Shown piece by piece: positions 23,901-36,818 of a DNA stretch of 64,000 nucleotides. The notes under the pieces are model-generated. The model saw only the letters and a list, made by a program, of their open reading frames with translations. It was not told where the DNA came from and ran no database searches. The translations under genes and the position numbers were made by a program. The first letter of the stretch is position 1; the number at the start of each line of letters is the position of its first letter. Source of the stretch: Cryptomeria japonica (lineage: Eukaryota; Streptophyta; Pinopsida; Cupressales; Cupressaceae); NCBI RefSeq assembly GCF_030272615.1, contig NC_081407.1, positions 97,449,897 to 97,513,896 on the forward strand, given 5' to 3'.

Positions 23901-25176
23901 CTACATGATCATGCTAGCACTTATGGTATGCTTTAGGTATCATTGACCATTAACCCTCCATTTGTCATCATGATGTAATCAAATTGTAATATTGTAGATA
24001 ACATGTGGTATATATGAACAGTGAGAATTTACATAAATACTTTGTATTGCTGCCACTGAATGAAAGTTACTCATTATGTTATCATGATTTGACAGAATCA
24101 TGTTAAAAAGAAATGTGTGTAATTTCTAGTCTTGTCTAGGGTTGTTGGCGCAGTTGTAAGTGATTATTGATGGTTTTGTTATTATTGGCAACCATCAAGC
24201 ACTTCAAATACACTTCTTGTAGTTAGGGAAGGAGTCTGATTATACACGGTCCTCCTCATTCTACACTTTGATGTAAAAAGCACTACCAAGAAAAAACTCA
24301 ATCACGATTCTTCTACAATCACTTGGTATCCAAGGTTATGCATTATATATATTGCAATTGGTGGTGTAATAGTTTAGTGCGGTAAATAATATCTGCACCA
24401 AACCATTTGGAAATGCAGAATGGCCCAAAATAAGGTTCCAGTTCAACAAGAGTCTAGGTTTGTGGAATCCAAGAACAACAAAAAACGGCAAATAAGCCAA
24501 TATCCCATTTCAAAGATGTGTAAAAGTGATGAGACCATTTTTTAGTAAAAACATCCTACTTTTTGTGAAACTTAGTTGCGCACAGTCAAATAGATTTGAT
24601 AACTATATGGCATGCTTATATATTATCTTAGAAGTATCAAAATATCAAGTAACCATTTCTAGATTTTAGATCATATTAAAAATTCCTATTATTGATAGCC
24701 AATCCCTGTGCATTACTCCATTACTAAAACACATTATGTCATCCTGAAAATTTCTATTCACTCAACTTTGCTATCCAGAATTATTTTGATCATATCCTAA
24801 TCAAGGTGCAGAAATTATGGATCGGAAAAATAACAAGAAGCTTCCTAGGTTCTGTGTCATAAGCATTTTGCTAGACATTGAGCCAGATTTTGGTCCATTT
24901 CAAGAGACACATTACAAATTAAAAAATATGCCTTATGGCAAAGACTGGAGTAATGTCATCCAACAAGATAGAACTCCACTTTAATATTTTCATGTGTGAA
25001 CTTCATTCCTTATATCCTTAAATAGCAGGAAACAACAGTCTTCACAATATAGCCAAAATATAATACCAGCAACCAAAAATCATTAGGTAACAGTAACACC
25101 TTCAGAAAGCTTCGCTATTACAAAATTCCCATTTAACTAATATATGATGTAGTAGAATTGGGAGTTTTCAAGTTAC
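20901..25176. other. Intron sequence, mostly unassigned
   Basis: No exon was found. A TAGGTATTAGAGC motif at about 22508-22521, followed by ATGGGTCGTAAAAGAAAAGG near 22590, resembles an LTR-element PBS and start of gag. I could not find matching LTRs. The rest (22990-25176) is unrecognised AT-rich sequence leading to exon e. Confidence 0.35.
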
Positions 25177-25368
25177 CTTAAGCGCTACATCAGGATAAAT
25201 TACTGGATCTTTCATGCCATGTTTTTTGATCTCCAAGATTTGTCGTCCTATGGAAGTATAAACTTCATCAGGATGAAATTGATCCCTATTTAAGTTTATG
25301 GAAGAGTCTGCCTCTCCTAGAGCTCTAACTGCATTGGCTTGTTGTGAATCAAAATATTGACGGGGATC
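25177..25368 (-). CDS. TFB1: TFB1 exon e (64 codons)
   Basis: Starts after acceptor TTATTTCAG and ends before donor GTAACTTG. It encodes DPRQYFDSQQAN, then a variable segment, then LEIKKHGMKDPVIYPDVALK. The DPRxYFxSQQ start and the conserved G(L/M)xDPxIxPxV end match the plant TFB1 middle-to-C-terminal region. Both borders are phase 0. The downstream intron is 17741 bp and filled with retroelements. Confidence 0.87.
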
Positions 25369-25449
25369 CTGAAATAAGCAATCCACTTATAAGTTTAAGA
25401 GGCAGCGACCAGTCATACTGTGAAAGCAAGATAAGTTACAACAATTCAC

Positions 25450-25577
25450 CTTTATATAGAGTGGAACAAATGGAAGGCCACGAGGGCCCTGTAAGTCATC
25501 AATTTCAGTCATTTTGTTAAGCCTATCCAGACGTCTTTGCTCAGTTCCTTGATCTACTGTTTCAGCTGTTATTTCAG
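25450..25577 (-). CDS. TFB1: TFB1 exon d (128 nt)
   Basis: Lies between acceptor TTTGCAG and donor GTGAATT. It encodes AEITAETVDQ, an Arg/Leu-rich helix (QRRLDRLNKMTEIDDLQ) and ends PFVPLYIK, followed in the next exon by DPRQYF. In plant TFB1 the same order is seen: an acidic helix with a TEMEDLQ-like core, then a short proline-containing segment and a DPR-YF start. Phase 1 in, phase 0 out. The 195-bp and 81-bp introns on either side are of normal plant size. Confidence 0.86.
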
Positions 25578-25772
25578 CTGCAAAGAGACCATACAACCTA
25601 ATGTAAGAAAGAAAAGCCTTGTGCAAAAAGCCAAAATCAATAACAATCTCATTTTCCTTTGTTCTATACAAGAAAGCGTGAAAAGGAGAACCCAAATAAA
25701 TTTCCAATTATGTACTCAAATTACAAAAGGACAGTAAAAACAAATACAAAATACAACATATATCATCCTCAC

Positions 25773-25829
25773 CTTGCTTTGCTCTTTTAAGTGCCTCAGC
25801 TACTGTCCTTGTATCTCCTAGCTCAGAAT
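25773..25829 (-). CDS. TFB1: TFB1 exon c (57 nt)
   Basis: A microexon-sized coding block between acceptor TTTTAG and donor GTGAGG. With the leftover G of the previous exon it reads DSELGDTRTVAEALKRAKQ. The DTRxVAEALxRAKQ motif matches the plant TFB1 segment following the HAAVVLEG block. It enters and leaves in phase 1. Exons c, d and e are clustered within 653 bp, and the large introns lie on either side of the cluster. Confidence 0.87.
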
Positions 25830-26429
25830 CTAAAATTGTAAATAAATAGAAATTGTTATATTTAGTGAAATAATGATTGTCAAGAATTTTTGAGATAATG
25901 AAAGATATTATCTAGTAACATAAGACAATTATGCCTAACCCAATGTTGGTGAGCAAAACTGCAATATTCCAAAATATTAAAATAACATGCCACTAGAAAA
26001 AGATTCGATCCTGTCCTGGGATGTAAAATTAGGTAGAGTTATCCAAAAAGAATCTTAACATATTTTGGTATTTACGCTACAGCACACAACATTTCAGGTT
26101 GAATAAATACAGTGTCCCAATGAAATAAATGATTCAGAATTATTCCATTCCAAGCACAAAGATTAGGATCGTGGAAGTGTCCATTTGGTAACAAAGAACA
26201 TTGTAGTGTAGGATCTGAAACAATATAATAAACAATTATCTTTGGAATCAAACAGCATTAGTAAAAAACAAAGCTTAACTTGCCTGTGTTGTTGAGTTAT
26301 AAACAAGAAGATAATCAATTAGTTCCAAGGTAAAAACATGTAAGAAGTTGATACACAATAATTAAAAACTGGGTGGCCAGCCTTTCAATAATCTAATCCG
26401 TCAGAAAAAAATGGCCTGTGTATGGAAGA

Positions 26430-26690
26430 TCAGACAATGATGACGAAGTACAGTCTCCCAGATTGCGATGCAAAGGAAAATCTTTGAGCAACATGCCTAA
26501 ACACGGTTGGGGGCCAAATGGTCAGCTTGCCAAGACTTCTCCAACTGTCTTCTAGAAGTATGTTCGTGCCAAACCCACCATCAACAATTGTATTGGTGAG
26601 ATTCCTTTCAAGGATCTCCATATTCACCACTGCTGGCCTCCTTGCTCTGTTAACTGTCACTAACATTGGATCAATCACATGGTTACCCAA
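26430..26690 (-). pseudogene. Ty3/gypsy-2 retropepsin fragment
   Basis: The minus frame reads MGNHVIDPMLVTVNRARRPA, then VNMEILERNLTNTIVDGGFG and a segment with SWRSLGKLTIWPPT. The IVDGGFGTNILLED segment fits the retropepsin active-site region of plant gypsy elements (I(V/I)DxGSGxNxL). It is downstream of gypsy-2 gag (27900-28960), in the expected order on minus. Confidence 0.65.
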
Positions 26691-26699
26691 TAGTGGAGA

Positions 26700-27780
26700 T
26701 TTGGTTATTTGATATTCATACTAATCAAATTCCAATTGGGTCATTGCATGTACCGTCCAGTTCTCCCCTGATACAATAGTATTTTGAAGCTCAAGAGTAC
26801 TTTGTAACAAAACCACTACTTTAACCAGTACAATATTTTGAAGTACTTGCCTTGTAATATTTTTCTTGGTTGCAATTGATTTGTTACTATACTTGTGTTT
26901 GCATTTGAATGGTAGTGTTTGGTATCCAAAGCTGTTAATGCATTAGTAGCTTCTGCAAGATAAGACTCTCCTAACTCATTAATCTCCTCTATTCTGTTAT
27001 TGGCTTACTCATCTATGCTATTAGATTATCTGATTCATGCTTTATGTTTATCAGACTATAACATTGATCATAATTATGATATTGACATTGGATAAAGATG
27101 GATTAGATCGACGACTTGCTTAACATAGTTAAGCGTTGATCTAAATGCTATCGGGATAGTACCCCGATAGTATATTAATGCCGATTCATTTAAAGATGGA
27201 TTAGATCGACGACTTGCTTAACATAGTTAAGCGTTGATCTAAATGCTATCGGGATAGTAACCTGATAGCATATTAATGTCGATTCATTTATGAATCGGCA
27301 TTAATATACTATCGGGGTATTGATCCGATAGCATATGAAATGCAATTAGTTATCGGGCTTGTTTACTTTGACACCGATTCACTATAGGGTGTGTTTATCA
27401 ATCTGTTATCATTTACAATGATACCAATTCATTATCGGGTATGTTTATAGATCTGTTATCATTTGCAATGATACCGATTCAATATCGGGTATGTTTATAG
27501 ATCTGTTATCATTTGCAATGATACCGATTCAATATCGGGTATGTTTATAGATCTGTTATCATTTACACTAGCACCGATTAGTTATCACCGAGTGGATCGG
27601 TTGATGTTTGTAAGAGTCACGACTAAGTGACATCTTGGTCGGACATGTCTAAAAGACAAGTCCGATCAAGGTGCCACTTGATCGTGACTACCTTACTATA
27701 TATACATCATTCCAAAGAAAGGAGATGACATTGAAATCAATACATGTTCATCCTTCATACCTGCAGCAAACGAAAGGAAA
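26700..27780. mobile_element. LTR-like or MITE-like insertion with tandem and inverted repeats
   Basis: It lies between the gypsy-2 protease and gag. It contains two 98-bp tandem copies (about 27093-27288); an inverted repeat with arms of about 40 bp centred near 27290 (ATGTCGATTCATTTA / TGAATCGGCATTAA); four 50-bp copies (about 27392-27570; unit starts ATGTTTATAGATCTGTTATC); and a TATA-like TATATATA near 27698. Ends were not resolved. Confidence 0.5.
27092..27575. repeat. 98-bp duplicates, long inverted repeat and 50-bp tandem array
   Basis: The 98-bp unit (GGATTAGATCGACGACTTGC...) occurs twice in direct orientation and its end is then inverted, giving a hairpin of about 85 bp. The 50-bp unit occurs about four times with few changes. 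The motif CGATAG/CTATCG or ATCGGG recurs in all units. Confidence 0.75.
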
Positions 27781-27899
27781 ATATAATTGTGATAGTCATA
27801 ATACCAAAACTTTAAATACACCATCAAACATATAACTTGTTTATTAAATTGGAAATTGCAATAACATTTACAAAAGCATTCTCCACTTCGAACCTTGAT

Positions 27900-28960
27900 T
27901 CACAAAGCCATTCTTATTTTGTACGTGGGTCTGAATACATAGCCTTCTTTGCTTGGGCACGAGTGATAGCTGGTACTTAATTTTGCATATCAATGTTAAT
28001 TAGGTTAATGCTAGCCTTTTGGTTTGAACATCCAATGTCTTCATGGTCTCCAAGTCTACACCATTTGCAAAATAATTGCACTTTGTCCTACTTGTCCTAG
28101 TAGTCTCTCACAAAGTGTCCCCATTCACTACATTGTCGACATTGTATGATACAACATCCTTTGGGGTCACACTATATTTTACTTCAACTTCCTCTTAATT
28201 TCGATAATCATCTGGGGATACATTTTGTTGCTTTAATGGAGTATACTTCTCTCCCTACGTAAAGAGTACTTGTGTACTCCTAGTCTTCAAATTGCATGGA
28301 CACTCCACTATTGAATGACCCATAACTTGACAAATCTCACAAAACATCTTTCACAGATGATTATCTTTTGCGTGCCCCTCAATTTTGCCCTCAATACACC
28401 AAAGTCCATTACTTTTTGTGTTGGTTTCTTTCTTCACTATCAATTCTTTCATCATTTAGGGCATGTCCCTTTGGAGTGCTTGTACCATTCCCAATTCATT
28501 GTCGCTATTGTCATCCAAACTTTCATCTTTTCCTATTTTTCTTTCACTGTGCAAGGACATTATATCTTCACTTTCTATGTCCATTGCCCAACTATAAGCT
28601 TCAAAATAGGACAAGGGTGGTACTACCTTCATCTTTTTTCTTAATGATGGAAGTATACCTTCAATGAACCACCACTTAGATCATTAGCCAGTTCTATTTC
28701 CAATTTTACCAGCAATTCTTTAAGTCTATGATGATAAGCTCGTACGTTTTCGTGCTTACCATGTTTTGTATTGTAAATTTCTGCTACTATTTCCTTATCA
28801 TCACGAAGTAATTTAAACTCTTCTTTGAAGGCCTTCTTTAATCTCTCCCATGCATTTTGGTATGCTTGGTCAATTTTCGTGTACCACTCAAATGCTACAC
28901 CTCGCACTATGGCTGGAAAAGATCATAGCCATATTGTTTTATCATCTTGCCCCATTTGTT
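27900..28960 (-). pseudogene. Ty3/gypsy-2 gag with zinc knuckles
   Basis: A minus-strand retrotransposon gag. The core at 28960-28641 reads MRGVAFEWYTKIDQAYQNAW, then LKKAFKEEFKLL, the W..L..AF..EF pattern of the Retrotrans_gag fold. It is followed by knuckles CEICQVMGHSIVEC (about 28300-28341), a degenerate CRQCSEWGHFVRDY (about 28130) and CKWCRLGDHEDIGC (28030-28069). Frame breaks separate these blocks. The same three-knuckle layout is seen in gypsy-1. Confidence 0.7.
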
Positions 28961-31492
28961 GTCCAGATTGTTTCACAAGTCTTACAGTGCCTAACAAGAT
29001 CCTCAGATCCATTGCCTATAAACTTGGACAAATTTAGCTTTTCTCCACTAGGCCTTACCGTAATTTTATTTAGATGCAACCTAGCACCAAGAATCTACTT
29101 GCCAAGGAGTTTTGGTTCAAACATTCCTATGCTTCTCTTGCAAACTCAGCTCAACTCAACGCTTCCCTCAACTTCTACCTTTCCCATAATTGTTTCGCCT
29201 TCAGATTTTTTTATACACCCTTGACTCAGCTTCTTCTCATTCAATTGACAGCCTTTCAATACCTCAAAGGCTACTCTTGTACAATTCTATGAAGGAATGT
29301 GGCTTTGTCTCCAAACTTCCCTCGTCCAGAGAAGATTGTCTTGACTTTTCAACTTAACTGTGTTCTTGGGAAGGGCTCTGACTTGGTAATCATACATTTG
29401 TATTTTCCTCAAGTGTTTCTTCTAATCTTCTCCTTCATTCCCTTTGCTTCATGATCATTAAAGATCACTTAATCTCATGGTCTTGACCACCTTGTAGAAT
29501 CTTCTTGCCTTTAGTGAGATATTCCAAAGATGTAATATTCCAACACCTTATTCCAATGTTCTACGGTAAATCAGCCTAAATTTGCTATGCTTATCACTAA
29601 TGTTCAAAGTTACACCATAGACAACTTCCAATCTTTTAGTCTTTCTTGTAACATTAGATGGAGTAGTTCAACTACTGAGGAATGACCCACAGTTTTATAG
29701 TCAAAATCAGAAAGAATAAGGGCATATTTTGTTTCACATTGTAGGTTCCAAAGCTAAAGGACCACTTGGAGATTTCTTACCTCATCGAGCAGACATTGGT
29801 AACTGGATAGAGAAAAATCAAGTATTTTGCTTCTTAATCTTGACTCATGGATACGTTATCTACTAGTACACAAAACAGCAGAACTTGGTTTTCTGTATTT
29901 TTTGCATGATATTATATATTTCGATGGATATTTTATTTTCCTCTCCGAAAACACTAACAGGATATAATGTCTCATGTATATGTTGTCTAGTTGTACAGGA
30001 AATAGCAAAGCTTGGTTTTCTGTATTTTTTACATGATATTATAATTATATATTTCAATGGATATTTTATTTCCTCTCTGAAAACACCAACAGGATATAAT
30101 CATATCTTTTTGGTACCACCAGCTATCTTTCACGTTTTAGAAACTACAATTCATTGCTATAGACCATTGCTTCCTATTTTAAACATCCTCTAAATGCATA
30201 AACACTGCATTTGCATCTTATAAGAATTTTTCTCTACAAATTTAATTGGCACTGTAAGTGGACACAAGTAAAGACAATATTCCACAGATACTAAATGTCT
30301 AAATCTATTATAGTCTACTTGTATCAGTCAGTGAAAGCGAGATTATCTAACAATATTAGACTCCATTAAAGAACCACAGGTACATGCTTAACAGTATTCT
30401 ACAAAATAAAATGTGAATTTAATTTCAAAACTTGTGAATTACAAGATTAACATGTAACCTCTAACATATGCAGCATTTCACTCGGAGAAATTGAGCATTT
30501 ATATTCATTCATAAATACCAAGTTGTGCATGATTTGCTACTCTCAAGCTTGCCCAAAGTCACTAACCATCCAATTTATAATGCTTCTCAAGTAGACAAAT
30601 TCATTACAAACTTGTGAGTATGTTCCACTTCTTAGACTTCTTGAAAGTTTGACTGTTTCTGGACTTGTGAATGTTGTTGTGCAGCTCTAAAATGTTGATA
30701 TCATGAGGCAAGACTTGTTGATGAGCATATTAATGCCACTGAAATGTTGGCATGGGATCTACAAGCAGCAGGAGATCTAGCGTATAATTCATGCTAATAA
30801 ACATATAAGACTGAAAAAAAAAGATTAGTCCAGAAAGGAGATTACAGAATCTGCTAAAATGCTGATACACTTGAACATGCATGTGATGGCTTTATGAATG
30901 ATCACCTGAATATTGGATGATGAGTTGAATAAAACCCTTGGAACTATTAACCATCAACAAATTGTGACATAAATTGAAATGAAATGAAAGATTTTAATAA
31001 AATCAAAAAGATTGCAGGTCTATGGGACCACCAAGCAACACCGTGAAAGACTTTACACCCTGCCAAGAAAGAAACAAACAACACACAGTCCATGACACAT
31101 AGACAGCCTGTACAAGATCTCGCAAGATAAACATGTCCAGAACAGGGACAAATGCCAATTGTGAGACTAAAAATATCAGGAGAAATGTCAATCATGATAT
31201 TGGACTTGATCCCTCATCCAGTCAACCTTGTTTATTCAAGATTTAGTGTCAATCGAAGACATTGAGCCCACAAAGGATTTACAGAACCTGTAATTTACCT
31301 TGATTTCATTCCCTTTCTTTGTTGGAGAAACGTTCATTATACATAAGAGTGCAATATCTCAAAGATATAAACTAAAATATCATGGGCTTTGCCACTTCAC
31401 AATTGACTTTGACCATCATGACAAAACACAAAGCAAACCCATAAATGTATACTATCCCAAATTTAATTTGTGGAATTGAAGAATAGGCCAGT
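28961..31492. other. Intron sequence with a 120-bp tandem duplication
   Basis: The first part probably continues upstream of gypsy-2 gag. At about 29879-29990 and 30001-30100 a segment is duplicated (CTTGGTTTTCTGTATTTTTT, then GGATATTTTATTT). No gene or element ends were recognised in 30100-31492. Confidence 0.45.
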
Positions 31493-32689
31493 TCAAATGT
31501 AATGTCCCTTTTTCTGGATTACCTTGTAATTTGCCCTAAATTCCCAAAATCCAAATGAAACAAGGAACATAATATAGTTGAAGATATAATCCTCACCTAA
31601 GAATAGGATGAGATAAGTCTGTCTTGGAAACCTGCAACGAAATTAGATGATAATATAGACATAATACATGTAATGCATCCATTTCTAGGGTTAAGGGAGG
31701 AAGACACTTATAGCACATAAATCTAAATGATCTCATGGGTTCAACCATAACGAGGGTTGAGATAGGAGGGCCATGATGAGGTGCCCTAAATATCCCCAGC
31801 CCTAGGCCCAAGAGCGGAAACTCTGTCCCCCTTGGCCTCATGTGGTCTTAACCATGCTCATGAGGTGGTGTACTTCCGGAGCCTGTACATTGTTCCCCTC
31901 CATCACATTATCCTTCTCACCTCTTATGATTGAAGATCCCTTCTAGTTTACCTCAATAACTAACGCATATAGGGCTCGTAGGGAAGACTGAAATAGGGTG
32001 CCCTTAACTTGACCCTAGGCCCAAGAGTGGAACCTCTGTTCCCCTTGGCCTCATGTGGTCCTTAACCATTCTCATGAGATGGTGTACCTAGTAAGGCCTC
32101 ACCATTCCCCCTACTTGCACTTCCTTTCATTCCCTATTATGGTCGATTATTGTAGGTATATTATATTATCAAGTGTATAGACATAAATATGCATTCACTC
32201 ACATATAATCATTATAAGCATATAGATATATTGAAAAACAAATTCTGCATACAGTCTTGCATATATATATATATATATATAATCTGCTGTATAGATGATT
32301 ACTTCTTCTGTTCAATTGATTGAATGATTGATGAGTGATTGATTGAATGAATGAATATCTTTCATTGTATGATTTGACGTATAGGTGAGTGATAATGTAA
32401 TAAAGTGCTGGTTTGATATATTAGAGGATGATGATTGAATGATTTGTTGATTGATTGTTTGCTTGATTTGAATGATTGGGATGATGATTGATTAGTGATC
32501 CTTGAAAGATTGGAATTATCTATTTTATACTTCATTGGTGAAAGGGTCACCACCTTTCATAAGACTTGAATCACCACCCTTCATTGCTACCTTTGAGAAT
32601 AATAAATTATTTCTCAATTTGATCTCTCTTGGATGTCCTCATCAAATGAAACCTTCTCCCCTTTTATATCTTCCAACACGACAGAGAGT

Positions 32690-32905
32690 CACACATCTTT
32701 ATCATGTCTCCCCTTTGTAATGGTCACAATCTTTCACAGTCACCATCCTTTGAGAGAGTCACAACCTTTATGACCTTTCAAAGAGTCAAAACCTTTCATA
32801 ACTACCACCCTTTGAAAGAGTTACAAGTTACAACCCTTCATCATTTATGTCCTTTGAAAGAGTCACAAAATTTCTTAATTACCTCCTTTGAAAGAGTCAG
32901 ATCCC
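32690..32905 (+). repeat. Short degenerate repeats (CCTTTGAAAGAGTCAC)
   Basis: Roughly six to eight imperfect copies at irregular 30-45 bp spacing in unit H. Similar motifs (CACTGCCTTTGA) recur near 60630-60720, suggesting a related LTR there. Confidence 0.55.
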
Positions 32906-33969
32906 TTCCTCATTTCCTCCCATTCCTTTCTTCCTCCATTAATCCTTCCTTAGTTCCCATGCTCCCTTCTCTCTTCCTTTCTCCTCCCCCCCGCCCTCAA
33001 ATGAGATTCTCTTCTCCCTTTTATTGAATTTTAACTATTCATTAACTAGATTAAATTTTAATGATATTTAATTTTATTCTATAATATTTCAATTTTCTTT
33101 TTATTCTTGTAGTATCCCTTGATTAATCTGACCTCAAACTGCTGATTAGAGGCTCAAGGAATATCATCAAACACTTTGCATACAACCTCTATGCTTGCTG
33201 GATTTGTGTTTCAGTTTGTTTATGCTTGCTTGAAATGATGTCAAATGTGATTGAAATGCTTGCAAATGATGTTTTTGAATGCTTCTAATGATGCACAATT
33301 GGTTGATAATATAATAGAAAGATACACTAACTGTTTTTGACCTTTCTCATACATATAAGTGACTGAAATCAACTTGTACAGCGAGTTGACATATTGTCAA
33401 ACACTTTCCATGCATCCTAGGATAACCAATATGCACCTACAGCAACTAGGTATTAATGCAAACACTTAACATGCATCTTTCAATTCCCAAATGCAAATCT
33501 TTATGCCAATTAGTCACTTACAGCAATTAAGCATTTTGACAAACAAATGGCATGCAACTCTGTATCTCCTTCATTTATATGCTAAAACAAGTATAATGTT
33601 GATATACAACTGATCCATTTGCGATGCCAAGTCTCTTGGCTTACAATCAAAGGTCATTCCAATGACTAATATAAAATGTGCACATACAGCACTATTGATG
33701 GCAGCGATCAGATTTATTCCTTTAGACAAATAAAAATGCAAGTAATGAACCTGGAGTAATATGCTGTTATAAATCAATGATGCCAAGGGAGACCTAGGAG
33801 AAATGAAGATGCCTCCACAATGAAGAATCTGAAGAAACACGTCCCTGCTGTAGCTGTATATAATCTGCAAATTAAATGCTTGATTTCCTGTTGTATAATG
33901 GCAGCCAATGTGAATCTCCAGGTCTGTTGTAGATATACCTCCCAATCCTTCAAACCCTAGATGAAATCT

Positions 33970-34088
33970 TCCACCTATTAGCACAACTTGGACTCCTGGA
34001 TAAAGCCCACACTCAGGCAATAATCTCAACACCTATTAGCACAACTTGGACTCCTGGATAAAGCCCACACTCAGGCAATAATCTCAAC
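33970..34088. repeat. Perfect tandem duplication of about 59 bp
   Basis: The segment starting CACCTATTAGCACAACTTGG and ending CAATAATCTCAA is present twice back to back with no mismatch seen. This points to a recent duplication. Confidence 0.85.
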
Positions 34089-35663
34089 TGGTATCTCACA
34101 GCCTCAAAATTGCACAAACACTGAAGAATTGATGTTCTCCAATGGTTGGAAGTGTTGGAAACCCTTGGTTTCTTCCCACCGCTCAAGAAAGAGGAATAAC
34201 AAATGCTCAATCATAATGAATTCAATCTTCTCTTGGCACTTTATATATTTCTCATGAAAGGGTCGATTTCCCTCTCAAAAGCACCTTTTAAATCATTTAA
34301 TAACATTACCAAGTTTGCACTTTATTAACAATTAATATCCTCCCTGGTTTAGGCCCCTAAATAATTAAATAAAATGGCCCCCTTTTAATGATGAATGGAC
34401 CCTTGAGTTATAAAGTGCAAATATAACATTAAGATATAACTTTTGTATTAATATTTGACTTTATTTCATTAAATGTTAATCATTATTATTCACTTATAAT
34501 TAATCATTATTAAAGTATCATAACTCCAATAATAACCATTATTTCTCAATTTTGCAAACACCATAGGGTAGTGTTGTGATGTTTTCACACATCGCCTCAT
34601 TGCAAATGGGGACCCCCCACTTTTTGCTTAGGCTTAGGTGTTTAGTTAGGTCGTCTTAGCCTGATATGCTTAGTAGTTGTTAACCCTTGCCTATAAGGAG
34701 TGAATATGTCTTGTCAAGTCATGACTGAGGTTGTGTTGTCAACCTTGTCAAGGTGGTTAATGTTGTTGAAGGTTGTCAATTTGCAAGTTAGAGAGCATTA
34801 GGGGTTCGAGATGGCATGAACCAGGATTTTGGTGTGAAACTTGACAAAGCCACGAGTTTACTCAAAAGATCGATCTTGATAAATGTTAAGCTTAACAATT
34901 TCAAGTTTGTATTGCAAAGCTATCTAATTTGGTCGATCAAGTCTCAAACTACGAAGCAAGTCAATTTCACCACTCAAGCTTTGCACTGCAAAGGTGTTTC
35001 CTAAATCTGCCTTGATGACAAGTTGCAAATATCACCTGATTGATCGAGTAAAGAAGTAAATTGCAAAGCTAGTTAAGTTGGTTGATCAAGTGATTGACTT
35101 GCAAAGGTGCCTTTGAAATCCGACTTAGAGATTGAGATACAAAGCTACTCCAAATTACCTCTTCAAGCGAATGATATACTAAATTCTGATTTGAAGCAAA
35201 TCTTGCAATGTGTTGTGACGTTTTCACACATCGCCCCATTGCAAATGGGAACCCATGTTTTTTTGCTTTTTAGGGTTTTTTTTTTTAGTCTTTTAGGGTT
35301 TTGTTAGTTAGCCTTTGCATTTTGAGTGTCGCCCAGGTGATCACATGGATAAGCAAGTCCGGCTTGAGTGATGTCTTGACCCTGAAATTTGGCTAAGTCT
35401 GGAATGTCCTGAAAATTTGGCCAAGTCTGAATAACCTGATCCTGAAAATTTGTCTAAGTCTGAAATGTCTTGATCCTGAAATTTGACTAAGTCTGGAAAC
35501 TGAAAAACCTCAAAAAACTAGATTTTGCAATATAACTCCTGGAGGTCTGAAACCACTCTCAAACATCCTGAAAGTATATATGGAATATAACTTAAAGTAT
35601 AAGACTTATACTTAAATGTTATATTCCATAAAATTTATCCTGATGGAGAGTTCAAAAAGTCAA

Positions 35664-36818
35664 ATTTCGCTCCTGTCCTTCACTGAGGATCCAGAGCGAA
35701 TTGCGCTCATGTCCCTCTCCAAGGGTCCAAGGCGAATCGCTCATGTCCCTCACCAACGGTCCAGAGCGAAAAAGCTTATTGGAGTCATTCCTGACCTTGT
35801 TTGGACAAATTGAAACATCAAAGGCATGATGGAGGACAAAATGAACGTGATAGAGCATCCAGACTTGATTAAGGACGATGAAATGATGGAGTATTTGTCT
35901 AGAAAGGTAAATTCACTCCTGTCCCTCACCAAGGGACCAGAGCGATTTTATTCATATACACATTTTTAGACCTTGTTTGGACTCGAACTTTTACTCATGG
36001 CGTGTAAAGAGATGATATTTTCCTCAGCGAAGGAAATTTGAAGTGAAAAGTAAAAAGATTTGGCCCTGAGAGCAAAAATCGCTCCTGTCCCTCATTGAAG
36101 GACCGGAGCTTGAATTCCAATTTCACATTATCCTTGCAAGATTTAAGTGGTTTCACGATTTGAGGAGGTCAAGGGAAGTATGTTTTGCCCGTTGAATATA
36201 ACTTAAGTACGCCACAATGAAGAAAATCGGCCTAAGTAACAAGTTCGCCCCTGTCCCTCTCCAAGGGACCAAGGTGACTGGCTAGGGTGCTCCTGTCCCT
36301 CTCCAAGGGACCAGAGCGATTTTCCCTCAAGACAAGATTCGAGCAAGAGAAAAACAAGTTTTACGTTTGAGGTGGGTGAAGGAAGACGCAATTGATCCGT
36401 TGAAGATAATTTTCGAAGCTAGCAAAGGACGAATTGGCTTTTAATTGCAAAAGTGCTCCCGTCCCTCACTGAAGGACCGGAGCTTGAATTTCAAATTTGC
36501 ACTGTTCTTGCAGGATCAAGACAATTTTATGATTTGAAGAGACCAAGGAAAACATGATTTATCCATTGAATATAATTTGGAAGGCTAACAAAGGACGGAT
36601 AAGCTTGGATTTGCAAAATAGCTCCTGTCCCTCACCAAGGGACCAGGGCGAAAATGCTTTAAAGTGCACTCATTTCAAAGATCGAATAAATTGAACTCGA
36701 AATTCTAAGTAAAAATGCCATCTTGGACGTCAAAAATGAGGTCTTGGACGTAAAAAACAAGAAGTGTGAGGTCTAGAATGAGATCGCTCCAGTCCCTCAC
36801 CAAGGGACCAGAGCGATC
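35664..36818 (+). repeat. Array of 10 inverted repeats (copy E)
   Basis: Units have outer arms CGCTC / GAGCG and inner arms GTCCCT / AGGGAC or longer. Centres are near 35684, 35720, 35753, 35930, 36096, 36260, 36304, 36469, 36636 and 36800. Apart from a tight group at the start and one 44-bp pair, spacing is 164-177 bp. The 44-bp pair has a counterpart in copy G (51494/51537). Confidence 0.85.

Noticed and set aside
28315-28667. Overlapping plus-strand ORFs of about 100 codons
   Set aside because: Antisense shadows of gypsy-2 gag and its zinc knuckles.
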